From Acholeplasmataceae bacterium (GTDB lineage Bacteria > Bacillota_I > Bacilli_A > Acholeplasmatales > Acholeplasmataceae), in NCBI GenBank assembly GCA_007692425.1, contig RECG01000008.1, positions 17,287 to 81,286 on the forward strand: a stretch of DNA of 64,000 nucleotides, given 5' to 3'. A model generated the notes under the pieces. It had not been told where the DNA came from, did no database searches, and saw only the letters and a program-made list of their open reading frames with translations. The translations under genes and the position numbers were made by a program. Positions 44,809 through 54,635 of the stretch are shown here, one piece after another; positions within the stretch are counted from its first letter, which is position 1; each line of letters starts with the position of its first letter.

Positions 44809-45765
44809 TCAAACCGCTTCGGCATTGGCCGTATCACGCGGGGCCTGTTCCTTCTCAAATTTCTTGAACATGGCCGCCACCCGCTTGGGAAACATGGTCA
44901 TGGCATCGGCGATGACCAGCGGCGTCATCGAGGCCGCTTCCAAGAACGCCGTCCTTCTGATTTCCTCCTTGGTGATTTCCTTGGCGTCGCTAAAGAGGAA
45001 CTTGCGGCAGACAATGCCGATCCGCAAGGTCAGCAAGGCATTGGATATCCCTTGCACGATCGATGAGATGAGCGGTTTGATGAACGGGATTTCCCCCAGT
45101 GTATTGACCGTGCTCGTAGGCATCAGGTCATAGATGTTCATGTTCTCAAGCCCTTCGGCAATCAAGGCGGTCGTGAAGACATTAATGGTCAGCTTGGACA
45201 TGTGTTTCATCGACGGCCTGAAGCCACAGACCTCGACCAGTTCCTTGATCATGCGCAAATTGACGACGACGACCGTGAAGAAATCGAGCCGTCCGTTTTG
45301 CGAAATGGCGGTCGAAATCATGACCGTCTTCGCGTTTTTACGGATGATCTGGTTCATCTTCTTCTTCATGTGCTTGTTAAACGTCTGGTTCAAGGCCAGC
45401 CTGAGCTGTTCCCGGTCACGCATTGCCTCGTTCAGGCGGGTGCGCTCCTCATCAGGAAAACCTTCCTGGGCCTGCAACCTTCTCGCCACACGCTTGTAAA
45501 GCGCATGGTTTTTGCGTGCTTGATCATCAATCGTCGTCTCGACTGAAAAGGTCGGTGAAAACATGATGATGTGCACCGGACGCAGGATCAAAATATAGAC
45601 CAGCAAAACAGACAGGCCATAGAAACCATATTCAAGATAAGCATGGATGGCACGCAGCCGTTCGCCCACGGACATGACGCTTGACAACAAAATCAAGACA
45701 AACAACAAGATGAAACCGATGGCAATCGCGTACCAGAACCACTTTGTATTGTCGCGTTTCTTCAT
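44809..45765 (-). CDS. DUF697/YcjF-like membrane protein
   Basis: A 318-residue protein. Two hydrophobic N-terminal helices (residues 9-29 and 45-66), a charged region near 80-140, then a DUF697-like domain: TAISQNGRLDFFTVVVVNLRM, VEVCGFRPSMKHM and the helical segment TSTVNTLGEIPFIKPLISSIVQGISN. The function of this family is unclear; it often accompanies GTPases. Start with AGGAAGTGATGAT upstream. It is convergent with nothing; its stop is about 60 bases before the nucleoside operon promoter and I see no terminator. Confidence 0.7.
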   Translation of the reverse strand: MKKRDNTKWFWYAIAIGFILLFVLILLSSVMSVGERLRAIHAYLEYGFYGLSVLLVYILILRPVHIIMFSPTFSVETTIDDQARKNHALYKRVARRLQAQEGFPDEERTRLNEAMRDREQLRLALNQTFNKHMKKKMNQIIRKNAKTVMISTAISQNGRLDFFTVVVVNLRMIKELVEVCGFRPSMKHMSKLTINVFTTALIAEGLENMNIYDLMPTSTVNTLGEIPFIKPLISSIVQGISNALLTLRIGIVCRKFLFSDAKEITKEEIRRTAFLEAASMTPLVIADAMTMFPKRVAAMFKKFEKEQAPRDTANAEAV

Positions 45766-45791
45766 ATCATCACTTCCTTGATTTGATTATA

Positions 45792-46487
45792 TCACAAGGA
45801 CGGGCGCACGGATATCAACTTTTGTTCTTTCAAGGAATAGAGTGCATGGTGGCCGATGATGACATGGTCGATGACATCGATGCCCATCAACTCGCCGCAT
45901 GCCACCAAGGTCTTGGTGGCGGCCTCATCGGCCTTGCTTGGCGTGGGATCGCCGCTTGGATGGTTGTGGACGAACAACACTGCGGCGGCTGACAGCCTGA
46001 TGGCCGTTTTAAAGATTTCCCGCGGATGGATCAAGGTCTGGTTGATCGTGCCGATGAACACTGTCTCGCGCCTGATCAACATGCTCTTGGTGTTGAGATA
46101 GAGCACCATGAAATGTTCCTGCTCCAAATGGGCGACCTCGCTTGCCAGCAAGTGATAGACATCATGCGCTGACTGGAGACATGTCTTTTGACCATGATCG
46201 AGTCTTGACAACCGCCTGCCGAGCTCGATGGCGGCGAGCACCGTCGCCGCCTTGGCGAGCTTGATGCCCTTGACCATCATGATTTCTTCCAAGGTCAACC
46301 GTTTCAAGTCGTCCAGGGATGCCAGATGATAAAGCACATTTTTCGATAATTCCAGGACGGACAGGTCTTTCAAGCCGGTCCTGAGCAGGACCGCCATCAG
46401 TTCTTCATTGGACAAGGCGGATGCGCCGTGTTGCATCATCCGCTCACGTGGTCTGGCATCGACGGGCATTTCTTTGATCATATACAT
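45792..46487 (-). CDS. radC: RadC-family JAB/MPN protein
   Basis: A 231-residue protein. N-terminal helix-hairpin-helix region LSNEELMAVLLRTG and IMMVKGIKLAKAATVLAA. The C-terminal JAMM domain has the zinc motif VLFVHNHPSGDPTPSKAD. Despite its name its role in DNA repair is not established. Start at 46487 with AGGAGGTG upstream; that ribosome binding site is the 3' arm of the guaA terminator hairpin, so readthrough messages should have it covered. Confidence 0.92.
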   Translation of the reverse strand: MYMIKEMPVDARPRERMMQHGASALSNEELMAVLLRTGLKDLSVLELSKNVLYHLASLDDLKRLTLEEIMMVKGIKLAKAATVLAAIELGRRLSRLDHGQKTCLQSAHDVYHLLASEVAHLEQEHFMVLYLNTKSMLIRRETVFIGTINQTLIHPREIFKTAIRLSAAAVLFVHNHPSGDPTPSKADEAATKTLVACGELMGIDVIDHVIIGHHALYSLKEQKLISVRPSL

Positions 46488-46525
46488 GAAAAAACACCTC
46501 CTCTACTTATGGTAGGGCAGGTGTT
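46488..46525 (-). terminator. guaA terminator that contains the radC ribosome binding site
   Basis: Minus strand AACACCTGCCCTAC pairs with GTAGAGGAGGTGTT with two mismatches around a 5-base loop, followed by TTTTC. The AGGAGG of radC lies within the downstream arm. Confidence 0.75.
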
Positions 46526-46535
46526 TCTGTTTTGC

Positions 46536-48059
46536 TTATTCCCACTCGATTGTTGCCGGTGGTTTCGACGTGATGTCATAAACGACCCGGTTGATGCCGT
46601 CGACCTCGTTGACGATGCGGGTGGCGATGTTTGTCAGGACATCATAGGGAATCTTGGCGGTGACGGCGGTCATGCCGTCGATGGAATGAACGGCCCGGAT
46701 AGCGACGACATGGTCATAGGTGCGCTTGTCGCCCATGACGCCGACCGTTTTCAGGGGCGTCAAAACCGTGAAATACTGCCAGACGGCCTGGGTCAGGCCG
46801 GCTTTTTCGATTTCTTCTTTCAAGATATGGTCGCTTTCCCGCACCAGATGGAGTTTTTCACAGGTGACGTCACCCAGGATCCGGATGGCGAGACCGGGAC
46901 CCGGGAACGGTTGACGGTTGACGAGGTCAGCCGGTAATCCCAAGACGAGTCCGAGCGCCCTGACCTCGTCTTTGAACAACAGACTCAAGGGTTCGATCAA
47001 ACTCAGTTTCATGTCTTTGGGCAGACCGCCGACATTATGGTGGCTCTTGATCGTCTGTGCCGTCTTGGTGCCGGATTCGATGACATCGGTATAAAGTGTT
47101 CCCTGGGCCAGCCATTTGACACTTTTCAGTTTTTTCATCTCGTCTTCAAACACACGGATGAAGGTGTGGCCGATGATCTTGCGTTTGTCCTCCGGCTCAC
47201 TGACGCCTTTCAGCTTGTCCAGGAAATGCTTGGCAGCATCGACCTTCACGAGGTCCATGCCGTATTGGTCTTTGAACGTCTTGACCACTTCTTCGGCTTC
47301 GTGCTTGCGTAAAAGGCCGTGGTCGACAAAAATGGGGGTGACCTGCCGACCGAGCGCACGATGCAAAAGCATCGCCACGACCGAACTGTCGACCCCGCCT
47401 GACAAGGCACAGATGACATGATCGTCTTTGACCGTCTCACGCACGTGCCTGATGGCGTCTTCGACGAAGTTCTGCATCGTCCAGTCGCGTTTCGCGCCGC
47501 AGCTGTTGACGAAACGCTCCAACATCGCCATGCCTTCGTTCGTATGAACGACTTCGGGATGGAACTGGACGCCATACCAAGGTTTGTGCAAATGGCGGAT
47601 CATCGCATTCGGCGTCGTCTTTGAAAAGGCCGTCGTCACGAAACCGGGCGGCAAAAGCGAGACGACATCGCCATGGCTCATCCAGACATGCTGGTCGCTG
47701 ACCAGCCCGTCGGTGAGGGCGTTTTCGCCCTGGATATGGATCATCGCCTGACCGTATTCCTTCTGGTTTCTGGCCTCGACCCGGCCGGATAACTGCCTGG
47801 CCATGAGCTGCATGCCGTAACAGATGCCCAGGATCGGGAGAGGTGTTTCATAAAGCTTGGGATCGATGATCGGCGCGTTGTCTTCGTAGACGGAAAAAGG
47901 ACCGCCTGAAAGAATGACACCGATGACATCGTCCAACTTGGCCGGATCGACGTCATCGGGGTGGACCAGCTCGCAAAACACGCCGAGCGTCCTGATCCGT
48001 CTGACGATCAACTGGTTGTATTGGCTGCCGAAATCAACGACGATGATTTTCTCATTCAT
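46536..48059 (-). CDS. guaA: GMP synthase (glutamine-hydrolysing)
   Basis: A 507-residue GMP synthase converting XMP to GMP. The glutamine amidotransferase domain has the Cys in LGICYGMQL and His-Glu in VQFHPEV. The ATP pyrophosphatase domain has the P-loop [11 protein letters not shown] and the FVDHGLLRK segment. The dimerisation domain ends KPPATIEWE. Start at 48059 ([13 protein letters not shown]); it overlaps guaB by 8 bases. With guaB this forms the GMP branch of purine synthesis. Confidence 0.96.
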   Translation of the reverse strand: MNEKIIVVDFGSQYNQLIVRRIRTLGVFCELVHPDDVDPAKLDDVIGVILSGGPFSVYEDNAPIIDPKLYETPLPILGICYGMQLMARQLSGRVEARNQKEYGQAMIHIQGENALTDGLVSDQHVWMSHGDVVSLLPPGFVTTAFSKTTPNAMIRHLHKPWYGVQFHPEVVHTNEGMAMLERFVNSCGAKRDWTMQNFVEDAIRHVRETVKDDHVICALSGGVDSSVVAMLLHRALGRQVTPIFVDHGLLRKHEAEEVVKTFKDQYGMDLVKVDAAKHFLDKLKGVSEPEDKRKIIGHTFIRVFEDEMKKLKSVKWLAQGTLYTDVIESGTKTAQTIKSHHNVGGLPKDMKLSLIEPLSLLFKDEVRALGLVLGLPADLVNRQPFPGPGLAIRILGDVTCEKLHLVRESDHILKEEIEKAGLTQAVWQYFTVLTPLKTVGVMGDKRTYDHVVAIRAVHSIDGMTAVTAKIPYDVLTNIATRIVNEVDGINRVVYDITSKPPATIEWE

Positions 48060-49185
48060 GGTAATTGGGCGCCTCCTTGATGTTTTGGACATCATGCGGA
48101 TGCGATTCCTTGAGGCCGCTTTTGGTAATCTTGACAAACTGCGCGGTCAGTTTCAGTGCATCGACCGTCGCGCAGCCACAATACCCCATGCCGGCCCTGA
48201 GACCACCCATGAGCTGATGCAGGACATCCTTGATGGGGCCCTTGTAGCGGACCGTCGCCTCAATGCCTTCCGGCACCAGTTTGGCCAGTTCCTTGACCCC
48301 GCCTTGGAAATAACGGTCGCTAGACCCTTTTTTCATGGCTGAAAGCGACCCCATGCCGACATACGATTTGACTTTCATGCCTTCAATCTCAATGACGTCG
48401 CCCGGTGTCTCCTCACAGCCTGCCAAGAGACTGCCCAGCATGACGACATCCGCCCCGGCAGCGAGTGCCTTGGTGATGTCACCTGATTGCTTGATGCCGC
48501 CATCAGCGATGATGCCGACACCATATTGGCGGGTGACCTGGTAGACATCGTTGATCGCGGTCAGCTGGGGCACGCCCACACCGGCGATCACCCGGGTGGT
48601 GCAGATCGAACCCGGCCCGACGCCAACCTTGATGCAGGTCGCCCCCGCATAAATAAGGTCGATGGCCGCCTGGGCGGTCACGACGTTGCCACCGATCAGA
48701 TCAAGCCCGGGATGTTGTTTCCTGATTGCCTTGACGGTGTCGATGACCCCTTCGGAGTGACCATGGGCCGAATCAACGGCGATGATGTCGACACCGGCCG
48801 AGACCAAGGCATCAACCCTGGCAAGCGTGTCTTTGGCGACACCGACCGCGGCCCCGACGATGAGACGTCCTTGTTCATCAACCGCCGCCATCACATCCGT
48901 TTTTTCAACGGTGTGGGTTTTCACGGCCTTGACCATGGCGGCCTGTGTGTCAAGCGGCATGTTCTTGTGTAACAGGCCCATGCCGCCCAGCAAGGCCAGC
49001 CGGACAGCCATCTTTTCTTCCGTGACCGTATCCATGGCGGCCGAGACCACCGGGATGTTGAGGGTGATGTGTTTGGTCAGCCTCGTCTTGAGGTCGACAT
49101 CGACCGGGACCACCTTGGAAAAGGCCGGTACCAACAAAAGGTCGTCGAACGTATATGCTTCCTTGATGATTTTACCATTCAACAT
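48052..49185 (-). CDS. guaB: IMP dehydrogenase lacking the CBS domain pair
   Basis: A 377-residue IMPDH (usually about 488) oxidising IMP to XMP. The active-site Cys is C195 in GSICTTR, with [10 protein letters not shown] at the start and GGIKQSGDI then [13 protein letters not shown]. The tandem CBS domains normally inserted after about residue 90 are missing: [16 protein letters not shown] runs straight to [10 protein letters not shown]. The reading frame is smooth, so this looks like a natural deletion rather than an artefact. CBS loss removes adenine-nucleotide control. Similar short forms exist (for example in Borrelia). Adjacent to guaA. Confidence 0.95.
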   Translation of the reverse strand: MLNGKIIKEAYTFDDLLLVPAFSKVVPVDVDLKTRLTKHITLNIPVVSAAMDTVTEEKMAVRLALLGGMGLLHKNMPLDTQAAMVKAVKTHTVEKTDVMAAVDEQGRLIVGAAVGVAKDTLARVDALVSAGVDIIAVDSAHGHSEGVIDTVKAIRKQHPGLDLIGGNVVTAQAAIDLIYAGATCIKVGVGPGSICTTRVIAGVGVPQLTAINDVYQVTRQYGVGIIADGGIKQSGDITKALAAGADVVMLGSLLAGCEETPGDVIEIEGMKVKSYVGMGSLSAMKKGSSDRYFQGGVKELAKLVPEGIEATVRYKGPIKDVLHQLMGGLRAGMGYCGCATVDALKLTAQFVKITKSGLKESHPHDVQNIKEAPNYHE

Positions 49186-49275
49186 AGACTTGTTCCCCTA
49201 TCTGTATTTGTTGTCAGTTTATCATGGAACCGGCAAATTGAAAAGGTTGATGTTGCGTTTTTTGTCCCATGTTGA

Positions 49276-49306
49276 TAAAAAACACCGTCACTACTTGTGA
49301 CGGCGT
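49276..49306 (-). terminator. Terminator of the valS-folC-SRAP operon
   Basis: Minus strand ACGCCGTCAC-AAGTA-GTGACGGTGT followed by TTTTT, shortly after the SRAP gene's stop. Confidence 0.88.
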
Positions 49307-49310
49307 GATC

Positions 49311-49994
49311 TTAAAGCGACGGCTGGATGCATATCGGATCATCAAAGGTGGCCTTGTTGACCACGTCTGAGACCTGATAGGCTTCCATGCTTTGCGCATC
49401 ATGCGGAACGAGCAGTTTTTGCAAAGCCCGCATGTCCTGCGCGCTGGGATCGAGCCACGACCGGCGTGCCTCTTCTGCCAAGATGACCGGCATCCGTTCA
49501 TGGATCGGCAGGACGATCTCATTGGCCTTGGTCGTGATGATCGCGCATGTATGTTTCTTCTCACCCTCAGCAGTGACATACGAAGACCACAAGCCCGCCA
49601 TCGGAAACAACCGGCGGTCCTTCATCAGGATACGCATCGGCACCTTCTTGTCATGCAGACGTTGCCATTCGTAAAAGCCGTCGGCGATGATGACACACCG
49701 TCTTTGCTTGAATGATTGGACAAAGGTGGGCTTCTGGGCAATCGTCTCGGCCCTGGCATTGATCATCCGCCTGGGCTTGTCAAGACGCGGTTGAAACGGG
49801 GAGACAAACCCCCAGGTCAACGTCCCGATCCGGTTGTCTTTGCCATCATTGATGATGGCGATGACCGGATGTCCGGGTGCGACATTATACTTGGGCAAGT
49901 CAAAATCACCTGTCAGTTCATCGATGGCATAAGCCTCGCTGACATACTGTCTGAGTTCATCGACAGTGACGCTGATGGTGAAACGTCCGCACAT
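49311..49994 (-). CDS. SRAP (YedK/HMCES) family abasic-site protein
   Basis: A 227-residue SRAP protein that binds abasic sites in single-stranded DNA and forms a thiazolidine link through Cys2 (MCGRFTI). Conserved residues: the Asn in NARAET, the FYEW motif, and the His in IHERMPVIL. Cys2 is present, and its autopeptidase-like removal of Met1 is expected. Start ATG with AGGAGG upstream at the end of folC. Last gene of the T-box operon. Confidence 0.92.
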   Translation of the reverse strand: MCGRFTISVTVDELRQYVSEAYAIDELTGDFDLPKYNVAPGHPVIAIINDGKDNRIGTLTWGFVSPFQPRLDKPRRMINARAETIAQKPTFVQSFKQRRCVIIADGFYEWQRLHDKKVPMRILMKDRRLFPMAGLWSSYVTAEGEKKHTCAIITTKANEIVLPIHERMPVILAEEARRSWLDPSAQDMRALQKLLVPHDAQSMEAYQVSDVVNKATFDDPICIQPSL

Positions 49995-49998
49995 GGCC

Positions 49999-51255
49999 CT
50001 ACCTCCTCTTGGCTTCTTTCAACATCCTTGAAAGATAACCGGCGAAATGCAAGGAACCGGTCATCAACAACACTGTCTTCTCATCCATGTCCGCCTTCAT
50101 GCTGTCAACCGCTTCAAGCGGATCGTCAATGTAGTCGATCCCGGGTTGCTTGAAAGGCAGCAGGGAGACATAACGGGGATCGGGAAAACCGGTGAGCACG
50201 ATTTTTGATGCGAAACGCCGGATGATGGCAAGCATGCCCTTGATGTCCTTGTCAGACAAGGCTGAAAAGAGCACCCATACCTGATGATCAGGGAAAAGCG
50301 CCGGCATCGTCTTGGCCAGGGCGTCGAGCGCATGGCTGTTGTGGGCACCGTCCAGATAGATGAGTTTGTCAGGGTCCATGCGTTCGAACCGGCCCGGCCA
50401 GGTGGCCTTCTCAAGCCCCTTTTTGATGGTGTCAAGTCCGATATCAGGGAAAAGATACCCGACCGCCTTGACCGCCAACAGGGCGTTGAGCATTTGAAAG
50501 TCACCGAGCAGTCCGACCTTGTAGGTCTCCCCCTCATGTTGAAAGACCAGCGGCAGGTCATGAATCTTTTTGACATCAGCGTGTGTGTAAAAGACACCCG
50601 TGACATGGTCGAGTCTTGCCAGATGTTCCTGGAAGTAATCATGGAGACCCGCTTCGACCGTCGTGATCAGGTGATTGCCGGGTTTGAGGATGCCAAGCTT
50701 GTTATAAGCAATCGATTCCAAGGTGTCACCAAGCTGTTTCATGTGATCGAAGCCGATCGACGTGATCAACGAGACATCGTAATCGAGGATGTTGGTGGCG
50801 TCCAACAATCCGCCAAGCCCCACTTCCATGACAATGACATCGACCTTTTCCTCGACAAAATAAGTCATGGCCAGCAAAAAAAGCAGTTCAAAGAAGGCAA
50901 GCGTCTCGCCGTATTCAGCTTTAAAGCGTCTATTGAAACCATGTATTCGGTTGATCAACGTCAACAGGACGTCATCGGCGATTTCGTCAAGACCGATCCG
51001 GACGCGTTCGTTGAAACGCAGCAGATAAGGTGACGTGAAGATGCCGGCCCGCAGGCCGGCTTCATTGAACATGCTTCCCAGATACGCACAAACCGAACCC
51101 TTGCCGTTCGTGCCGGCAACATGGATCTTTTTGATGCCGGATGCATCAATGCCGGCCATGTCAAACGCGGCCCGCATCCGGTCCAGGTCGCTTTTCGGTT
51201 TGAACTTCAATTGCGATTCAAGCCAGGCAATCGCCTGGTCAAGGACTTCAAACAT
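49999..51255 (-). CDS. folC: Bifunctional folylpolyglutamate/dihydrofolate synthase
   Basis: A 418-residue Mur-ligase-family enzyme adding glutamate to folates. P-loop HVAGTNGKGSVCAYLG near 44-59, FTSPYLLRFNERVR, EVGLGGLLDATNIL and a central SIGFDHMKQLGDT. The C-terminal domain has LDGAHNSHA. Start ATG overlaps valS by 8 bases. FolC joins valS and SRAP under a valine T-box. Confidence 0.94.
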   Translation of the reverse strand: MFEVLDQAIAWLESQLKFKPKSDLDRMRAAFDMAGIDASGIKKIHVAGTNGKGSVCAYLGSMFNEAGLRAGIFTSPYLLRFNERVRIGLDEIADDVLLTLINRIHGFNRRFKAEYGETLAFFELLFLLAMTYFVEEKVDVIVMEVGLGGLLDATNILDYDVSLITSIGFDHMKQLGDTLESIAYNKLGILKPGNHLITTVEAGLHDYFQEHLARLDHVTGVFYTHADVKKIHDLPLVFQHEGETYKVGLLGDFQMLNALLAVKAVGYLFPDIGLDTIKKGLEKATWPGRFERMDPDKLIYLDGAHNSHALDALAKTMPALFPDHQVWVLFSALSDKDIKGMLAIIRRFASKIVLTGFPDPRYVSLLPFKQPGIDYIDDPLEAVDSMKADMDEKTVLLMTGSLHFAGYLSRMLKEAKRR

Positions 51256-53818
51256 AATGGTCGAGGGTCTTCATGATGATGTCATACTGGCGTTTATAGC
51301 GGTCATACTTCTCCTGCTCCAAGGCCCGTTTCGCTTGAGGCGCCTTGGCCATGAAAGTCTCGTTCTTGAGTAGTTTCAAACTGCGTTCGAGTTCGTTTTC
51401 AAGCTGCATCTTCTGTTTCAAGAGGGCCTCGTATTCAGCCTGCTTGTCGATGATGCCGGCCTTGATGACATAGGTCTGGACCCGTCCGACCAACAGGATT
51501 GTCTCTTCCTTGGCCGACAACGCCTGCTCGATGACGAGATTGCCCGCCACCATGAACTTCTTAAACCAGGCTTCCTGGTCACGCATCGTCTCATAAAGAC
51601 CCTTGTCTTCGATCACGAGATGGATGTCCAACGGCTTGCCCGGCGCGACCTGGTGTTCGCTTCTTAAGTTTCTGACCTTGACGATCGCGTCTTGAAGCGC
51701 GCTGAAATGCGTGATTGCCTGTTTGTCGACCTTGCCCGGTTCGGGCCAGTCACTGACCATGACCGACGGCTCATCGCTGATCTCCTGATACAGCGTCTCG
51801 GTGACGAACGGGATGAAGGGATGCATCAGTTTCAAGATGGCGCGGCTGACATGCAAAAGCACCGCCTGGGTGTTTTTTCTGCGCGTGTCATCTTGCAAGG
51901 ATAGCTTGGCGAACTCGACATACCAGCTCGCGAACTCATCCCAGATGAAATTATAAAGGGCACGTGAGGCCTCACCGAACTCATACTTCTCATAATTGAC
52001 ATCCGCTTCCTTGATGACTTGTGACAGACGGCTCATGATATAGCGGTCCGCCAAGGTCAGGTCACCTTCGACCGTGACGTCCTTGTCATCGATGTTCATG
52101 GTGATGAAGCGGGTGATGTTCCAAAGCTTGTTGATGAAGTTCCAGCTCGATTCGACCTTTTCGTCCTCATAACGCATGTCCGCGCCCGGTGCTGAGTTGG
52201 TCGCCAAAAAGTAACGCAAGGCATCGACGCCATACGTCTCGATCACATCCATCGGGTCGACCCCGTTGCCTAAGGATTTGCTCATCTTCCGTCCCTGGTT
52301 GTCACGGATCAGCCCATGGATCAGCGTCTCCTTGAAAGGGTCCTTGCCCGTAAATTCCAAGGCTTGGAAGATCATGCGGGCGACCCAGAAGAAAATGATG
52401 TCATAGCCGGTGATGAGCACATCGGTCGGATAATAACGTTTGTAGTCTTCCGTCTCATCAGGCCAGCCTAATGTCGAAAACGGCCACAAGGCAGATGAAA
52501 ACCAGGTGTCCAAGACATCATCGTCCTGGACCCAGCCTTCACCCGGGCTTTCAAGTTGGACCTTGACCTGGTCGTCTTTATACCAGGCGGGAATGCGGTG
52601 CCCCCACCATAATTGACGGCTGATGCACCAGTCCTGGATGTCGGTCATCCAGTTGACAAAGGTTTTCTTGAAACGGGGCGGCACGAAGCTTGTCCTTGAT
52701 TTCTCAAGCGCCTGTCTCGCCAGATGGTCCATCTTGACGAACCACTGCAAGGACAGCCTGGGTTCAATCATCACGCCAGTCCGTTCTGAAAAACCGACGG
52801 CGTGCATGTAAGGCTCGATCTTCTCGACCAAACCCATGTCTTCAAGGTCTTTGACGAGTTGTTGTCGGCAGGCAAAACGGTCAAGCCCCTCATATTGGAA
52901 GGCCAGTTCGTTCATCGTGCCGTCTTCGTGCATGCAATGCGGCATGGACAGGTCGTGACGCCTGCCCACTTCAAAGTCATTCGGGTCATGGGCCGGGGTG
53001 ACTTTCACCACACCGGTCCCGAACTCACGGTCGACGAAGTCATCGGCGATGATGGGAATCTTGACTTTCGTGCCCGGAATGAAGACTGTTTGACCCAGCA
53101 GATGCTGGAAACGGTCGTCATCGGGATGGATCATCAGGGCCGTGTCACCGAACATCGTCTCCGGCCGGGTCGTGGCGATCACCATGTGGCCCGAGCCGTC
53201 TGTCAACGGATAACGGAAATAGTAAAGGTTTCCTTCGGTCTCGACGTGTTCGACCTCGATGTTCGACAAGGCCGTCTTCGCCTCGACATCCCAGTTGATG
53301 ATGCGGTTGCCACGGTAGATCATGCCCTTGTCATAAAGGTCGATGAAAACCTTGTTGACAGCCCGGTTGAGCTCCTCATCGAGCGTGAAACGCGCTTTGT
53401 CGTAATCAACGCTCAAGCCCAAGGCCTCCCACTGTTCCAAGATATGACCGGCATATTCGTCCTTCCAGGCCCAGGCCTGCTTCAAAAAGCCTTCACGTCC
53501 CAGTTCATGACGGCTCGTGCCTGTCATCTTCAAACGTTCTTCAACCTTGGCCTGGGTGGCGATGCCGGCATGGTCCATGCCAGGCAGGAAAAGCGCGTCA
53601 AAACCCATCATGCGCTTGCGGCGGATGACGATGTCTTGCAACGCGCCATCCCAGGCATGCCCGAGATGGAGTTTGCCGGTGACGTTCGGCGGCGGAATCA
53701 CGATGCAGAAAGGTGGCTTTTTTGTGTCACCACTCTTGAAATAACCGTGCTTCAGCCACGTCTGATAGCGGTTCTTTTCCACTTTTTTGAAATCGTATTT
53801 GGTCGATAAGGTTGTCAT
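51248..53818 (-). CDS. valS: Valyl-tRNA synthetase
   Basis: An 856-residue class I synthetase. The HIGH-type motif is HLGH in VTGKLHLGHAWDGALQD, and the KMSKS motif is in RKMSKSLGNGVDP. The editing domain includes TTRPETMFGDTAL. A C-terminal coiled coil (residues about 790-850) matches the ValS tRNA-binding arm. Start ATG overlaps the GNAT gene by ATGA, with GGGAGGAA upstream. Under T-box control from 54352-54597. Confidence 0.96.
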   Translation of the reverse strand: MTTLSTKYDFKKVEKNRYQTWLKHGYFKSGDTKKPPFCIVIPPPNVTGKLHLGHAWDGALQDIVIRRKRMMGFDALFLPGMDHAGIATQAKVEERLKMTGTSRHELGREGFLKQAWAWKDEYAGHILEQWEALGLSVDYDKARFTLDEELNRAVNKVFIDLYDKGMIYRGNRIINWDVEAKTALSNIEVEHVETEGNLYYFRYPLTDGSGHMVIATTRPETMFGDTALMIHPDDDRFQHLLGQTVFIPGTKVKIPIIADDFVDREFGTGVVKVTPAHDPNDFEVGRRHDLSMPHCMHEDGTMNELAFQYEGLDRFACRQQLVKDLEDMGLVEKIEPYMHAVGFSERTGVMIEPRLSLQWFVKMDHLARQALEKSRTSFVPPRFKKTFVNWMTDIQDWCISRQLWWGHRIPAWYKDDQVKVQLESPGEGWVQDDDVLDTWFSSALWPFSTLGWPDETEDYKRYYPTDVLITGYDIIFFWVARMIFQALEFTGKDPFKETLIHGLIRDNQGRKMSKSLGNGVDPMDVIETYGVDALRYFLATNSAPGADMRYEDEKVESSWNFINKLWNITRFITMNIDDKDVTVEGDLTLADRYIMSRLSQVIKEADVNYEKYEFGEASRALYNFIWDEFASWYVEFAKLSLQDDTRRKNTQAVLLHVSRAILKLMHPFIPFVTETLYQEISDEPSVMVSDWPEPGKVDKQAITHFSALQDAIVKVRNLRSEHQVAPGKPLDIHLVIEDKGLYETMRDQEAWFKKFMVAGNLVIEQALSAKEETILLVGRVQTYVIKAGIIDKQAEYEALLKQKMQLENELERSLKLLKNETFMAKAPQAKRALEQEKYDRYKRQYDIIMKTLDHYV

Positions 53819-54351
53819 GGTCTTCCTCCCAGGTATTGGTCACGTGTGATTTGATACATATCGATGATGATGTCGGTGCGGTCGTAATGCGGTCTGGTCT
53901 CGTGATGGGTGTAAGTAAACCCGGTCTTCTCGATCACCCGTTTCGACTGCGGGTTGCTCTGGGCATGGCCACATGTCACAGCCTCGAGTTCCAGGTCCAT
54001 GAAGGCATGTTCAAGCACCCTGCCCACGGCTTCCACCATCAGGCCCTGGCCCCAATGGACATCATCGAGGACATAGCCGATCTCCCTGACATGGGCCAGG
54101 GCGTTTTCGACCGTGCGGACATGGAGTCCGATCGTGCCGATGATCACATCATCAGGCTTGAGCGTGATGCCCCAGACTTCGTTTTCCTTCATCATCATCT
54201 GCAGGATCTTCAAAGATTCTTCTAATGATTCATGCGGTTTCCAGCCCGCCATCGGGCCGATAAAGGGCTTTTGGCAGTAGGCGTTAAAAGCGTCCAGGTC
54301 GGTCGCCCGCAAGGCCCGCAAGATCAATCGCTTGGTGATTAATGTCTTCAT
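53815..54351 (-). CDS. GNAT-family N-acetyltransferase (RimJ/RimL-like)
   Basis: A 178-residue protein, MKTLITKRLILRALRATDL, of the Acetyltransf_3 type. It has the acetyl-CoA motif GYVLDDVHWGQGLMVEAVG and the C-terminal NPQSKRVIEKTGFTY. Substrate unknown. It is the first gene after the T-box, overlapping valS by ATGA, so it is induced by uncharged tRNA-Val with valS. Start at 54351 with GAGGTGAAGACC upstream. Confidence 0.85.
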   Translation of the reverse strand: MKTLITKRLILRALRATDLDAFNAYCQKPFIGPMAGWKPHESLEESLKILQMMMKENEVWGITLKPDDVIIGTIGLHVRTVENALAHVREIGYVLDDVHWGQGLMVEAVGRVLEHAFMDLELEAVTCGHAQSNPQSKRVIEKTGFTYTHHETRPHYDRTDIIIDMYQITRDQYLGGRP

Positions 54352-54597
54352 GGTCTTCACCTCAAAAAGAAAACGTCCATTGGATTTCCATCCAAGGACG
54401 ACAAACGCGCGGTACCACCTTGATTCCGAAGCCATGCTCCGGCACTCTGAAGTCCTTAACGCGGATGGACGTGCAGGACTAGGCAATGGTTCATCCTGCA
54501 AGCTCCAAGGTGACGTTCCGAAAGGGTGTCCGGGTTTTGCACCAACCAACCCGTCTCTGCTGATCACGATCCTTCGTACTCTTCCTCTTCATGGCTT
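54352..54597 (-). promoter_or_regulatory. T-box riboswitch (valine) controlling GNAT-valS-folC-SRAP
   Basis: The conserved T-box sequence AAGGTGGTACCGCG lies at 54421-54408 on the minus strand. A terminator CGTCCTTGGAT...ATCCAATGGACG with T-rich tail follows at 54400-54364. In stem I, ACGTCACC gives a GTC codon at 54514-54512 followed by a purine, the expected specifier for valine. AGTACGAAGG near the 5' end fits the S-turn. Uncharged tRNA-Val would favour the antiterminator. Confidence 0.92.
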
Positions 54598-54603
54598 TCT
54601 TTC

Positions 54604-54632
54604 ATCATATCATGTTTTCACGCCAATATCAA
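54604..54632 (-). promoter_or_regulatory. Promoter of the T-box operon
   Basis: Minus strand TTGATA (54632-54627), 17 bases, TATGAT (54609-54604). The -35 lies against the end of engB. Confidence 0.8.
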
Positions 54633-54635
54633 TAG

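Noticed and set aside
52802..53809. Long open frame on the plus strand opposite valS
   Set aside because: It is antisense to the conserved valS coding frame, has no ribosome binding site or recognisable domain, and arises from codon bias in G+C-rich DNA. The same holds for the frames opposite bmpA (43558-44553), pepP (23595-24311), the coiled-coil gene (35044-35760, 36295-36975) and the GNAT-like gene (59241-60269).
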